The notes under the pieces: model-generated
What the model saw: the letters and a program-made list of their open reading frames with translations, nothing else
Told to the model about the DNA's origin: nothing
Database searches by the model: none
Source of the DNA: Nitrososphaerota archaeon
GTDB lineage: Archaea; Thermoproteota; Nitrososphaeria; Nitrososphaerales; Nitrosopumilaceae
Direction: 5' to 3'
NCBI GenBank assembly: GCA_016200035.1
Contig: JACQFM010000036.1
Location: forward strand, 1 to 14,160
Length of the DNA: 14,160 nucleotides
Made by a program: the position numbers and the translations under genes
In this document: positions 12,267 through 14,160 of the stretch, piece by piece
Layout: the number at the start of each line of letters is the position of its first letter
How positions within the stretch are numbered: the stretch's first letter is position 1

Positions 12267-13685
12267 TTGAGCTTAGAAGATTTTGCCGACAAAGCAGTTG
12301 AACTTTCACTTCAGAGTGGTTGCCAGTATTGTGACGTAAGAGCTGAAAGAACAACAAGAGATGGATTTCTTTTAGAAAACGGTGAGATTGAGCATTTTAC
12401 TTCCTCAACCGATGTGGGAATGGGTATACGTGTTCTTGCTCAAGGATCTTGGGGATTTTACTCTATTTCAAATCCAAAATCTTTAGAGCAAATAAAAGAA
12501 GTAGCTAGGGAGGCAACAAAAAGTGCGCTATACCATTCTCAAAGAAAAAAACTCAAGGTAAGACTTGCAGAGACTCGGGCATATGTAGACAAGGTAAATT
12601 TTCCAGTATCAAAAGAGCCCACAATAGACGAGCTGGCAAAACTTGGATTAGAGTGTGATAGTATAATGAAAAGCAAAAAGCGAGTAAACAAGTCATCGAT
12701 ATCTATAGGCTATGAAAAATTTTCAAAATATTTTGTAAGTAGTGATGGTGCAAAAATATCACAGACATATACGGATACAATTGCTTACTTGACTGCCACA
12801 GCACATGAATCTGGATTAACAGAATCAGTAAATACAACGGAGGGTGGCAGGGGTGGCATGGAGACGATTCTTGGCAAAAATGATCTAACAAAAATTGCCG
12901 ATTTTATAGCACAAAAGGCATCGGAGCTAATAGACGCAAAAGCAGCTAAAGAAGAAAAGGCAACTGTAGTCATGAATCCTGATTTTGTTGCACTACTAAC
13001 TCATGAGATTCTAGGACATCCATCCGAAGCAGACAGGGTATTAGGAAAGGAGATGGCTTGGGCAGGTGGAGCGTGGTGGTCTGGAAAGCTTGGAGAAAAA
13101 ATTGGTTCAAAAGAGCTGTCGGTAATAGATGATCCGACAATAGGAGATTCTCTTGGTTGGTACAAGTATGATGATGAAGGTGTTTTAGCTAAAAAAAAGT
13201 CATTGATTAAAAATGGAGTACTTGAAAATCATATGCAAAGCAGAGAGACTGCATCTATTTTTGGTACAGCACCAAACTCAGGTATGCGAGCATCTGGATA
13301 CGAGTTTATGCCGTTGATTAGAATGTCATGCACTTGTATTGAAAAAGGAGACTGGGATCCTCAGGAAATGATCAGGGAAGTTAAAAACGGCTATCTAATA
13401 TCTAACATGAAGATTCCATCTATAGATATGATGAGGTATAACTGGAGTATCTCTTGTCAGTTTGCACAGAAAATAGAAAATGGCGAGCCTACCCAGCTGT
13501 TAAGAGATGTCATAGTTATGGGAACTGCACCAGAATTTTTCAACTCTATTGATGCTTGCGGAATGGACTTTACCGTAAGGCCTGTTACAAACTGTGGAAA
13601 AGGAGATCCAATGCAGACTATGAGGATGGGAAACGGAGGGCCTCACATTCGAGGAGTAGCAACCGTAAAAAGTGTAGGATCATAG
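12267..13685 (+). CDS. tldD: TldD/PmbA-family zinc metalloprotease, TldD type
   Basis: A 472-residue cytoplasmic metalloprotease of the TldD/PmbA (U62) family. The zinc motif HEILGH is at 246-251 (H246, E247, H251), and C443 in TNCGKGD corresponds in position to the C-terminal cysteine that completes the site in E. coli TldD. The N-terminal domain starts typically (ADKAVELSLQSGCQYCDVRAE). Having HExxxH marks this as the catalytic TldD partner and not TldE/PmbA, which lacks it. In bacteria the TldD-TldE heterodimer degrades unfolded peptides and trims peptide natural products. No TldE gene occurs in this window on either side. The start is a TTG: an in-frame stop lies seven codons upstream with no ATG or GTG between. 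The stop is one base from the start of the downstream glycosylase gene. Confidence 0.92.
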   Translation: MSLEDFADKAVELSLQSGCQYCDVRAERTTRDGFLLENGEIEHFTSSTDVGMGIRVLAQGSWGFYSISNPKSLEQIKEVAREATKSALYHSQRKKLKVRLAETRAYVDKVNFPVSKEPTIDELAKLGLECDSIMKSKKRVNKSSISIGYEKFSKYFVSSDGAKISQTYTDTIAYLTATAHESGLTESVNTTEGGRGGMETILGKNDLTKIADFIAQKASELIDAKAAKEEKATVVMNPDFVALLTHEILGHPSEADRVLGKEMAWAGGAWWSGKLGEKIGSKELSVIDDPTIGDSLGWYKYDDEGVLAKKKSLIKNGVLENHMQSRETASIFGTAPNSGMRASGYEFMPLIRMSCTCIEKGDWDPQEMIREVKNGYLISNMKIPSIDMMRYNWSISCQFAQKIENGEPTQLLRDVIVMGTAPEFFNSIDACGMDFTVRPVTNCGKGDPMQTMRMGNGGPHIRGVATVKSVGS

Positions 13686-13686
13686 A

Positions 13687-14160
13687 ATGTCAGATCAGAT
13701 AGATGCGTTACGACTCAAAGTAATCTCATGTGTCAAGTGCGGCCTTTCAAAATCAAGAACCAATGCTGTCCCTGGTAAAGGCAATCCTAAGGCAGAAATC
13801 TTGTTCATAGGTGAAGCACCTGGCAGAAATGAAGATCTACAGGTCGAGCCATTTGTGGGCTCTGCAGGCAAGATTTTGTCAGAGGCCCTAGATTACGCTG
13901 GCATTTCAAGAGACGCTGTCTTTATTACGAACGTTGTAAAGTGTAGGCCTCCTGAAAACCGTTTACCTCTTGTTGAAGAAAAGGACGCCTGCTCTGATCA
14001 CTTGGCAAAGGAATTGGAGATAATCAAGCCAAAGATAATATGCATACTTGGAAATACTGCTTACAACTCTCTTTTAGGTGGAGATTCGATAACAAAAAAT
14101 CGAGGCAAACTAATTGAAAAAAACAGTCAGCACTATTTTCTTACCATTCATCCTGCTGCA
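13687..14160 (+). CDS. udg: Uracil-DNA glycosylase, family 4 (3'-truncated by window edge)
   Basis: Removes uracil from DNA produced by cytosine deamination, starting base-excision repair. The frame runs open from the ATG at 13687 to the window end (158 codons). Seen are GEAPGRNED at 42-50 (active-site motif), TNVVKCRPPENR at 81-92 and IHPAA at the edge (second active-site motif). Four cysteines at 15, 18, 86 and 102 have the spacing of the [4Fe-4S] cluster in archaeal and thermophile family-4 enzymes. The expected remainder is a few dozen residues beyond the edge. A GG-containing Shine-Dalgarno-like AGGAT lies 6 nt before the ATG, and only one base separates it from the tldD stop, so the two are probably co-transcribed. 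There is no obvious functional tie to tldD. Assignment is secure; there is a small chance of family 5. Confidence 0.93.
   Translation, partial: MSDQIDALRLKVISCVKCGLSKSRTNAVPGKGNPKAEILFIGEAPGRNEDLQVEPFVGSAGKILSEALDYAGISRDAVFITNVVKCRPPENRLPLVEEKDACSDHLAKELEIIKPKIICILGNTAYNSLLGGDSITKNRGKLIEKNSQHYFLTIHPAA

Overview
The window looks like an ammonia-oxidising archaeon of the Nitrososphaerota (Thaumarchaeota), probably of the Nitrosopumilales / Nitrosotalea side. The pointers are the DNA, which is AT-rich by eye; archaeal TATA-like elements 26-31 nt before many start codons, implying leaderless or near-leaderless mRNAs; frequent GTG/TTG starts; two copies of the thaumarchaeal 'W-[IV]-[RK]-NNAKWWS' secreted-protein repeat; a response regulator with a Cys-rich domain resembling the thaumarchaeal output domain TackOD1; and an archaeal PIN-ATPase-KH protein (PINA type). 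Species cannot be fixed from the sequence alone.

Layout. 1-1031 (+): 3' part of AMP-forming acetyl-CoA synthetase. 1047-2147 (-): a two-gene unit, a small putative output-domain protein followed by an 8-TM sensor-like membrane protein. 2262-2756 (-): membrane-anchored DUF192 protein. 2800-3150 (-): unrecognised small protein. 3273-3731 (+): MntR-type metalloregulator. 3732-5537 (-): PINA-type ATPase, tail to tail with the regulator and with no base between the stop codons. 5644-8477 (+): a membrane family-2 glycosyltransferase overlapping by 7 nt a secreted multidomain protein. 8588-10289: a TackOD1-like response regulator (+), a CheY-like receiver (-) and a stand-alone Hpt protein (-). 10354-12228 (+): a membrane histidine kinase divergent from hpt. 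12267-14160 (+): TldD metalloprotease, then a family-4 uracil-DNA glycosylase cut by the window end.

How they fit together. The histidine kinase, Hpt protein, CheY-like receiver and zinc-ribbon response regulator together hold all parts of a multistep His-Asp-His-Asp phosphorelay. The kinase and hpt share a 64-nt divergent promoter region with back-to-back TATA elements. The glycosyltransferase and secreted protein look like one cell-surface unit. The PINA ATPase and the glycosylase point to DNA repair, but they are far apart and on opposite strands.

The window is dense. The longest non-coding gaps are about 105-125 nt (2148-2261, 3151-3272, 5538-5643, 8478-8587), so no stretch over 300 bases lacks a gene. 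No tRNA, rRNA, CRISPR array, transposase or integrase was seen. Several of the gaps contain short perfect inverted repeats next to or inside the predicted core promoters. These, with the phosphorelay cluster and the surface-polysaccharide-like operon, are the parts most worth a second look.
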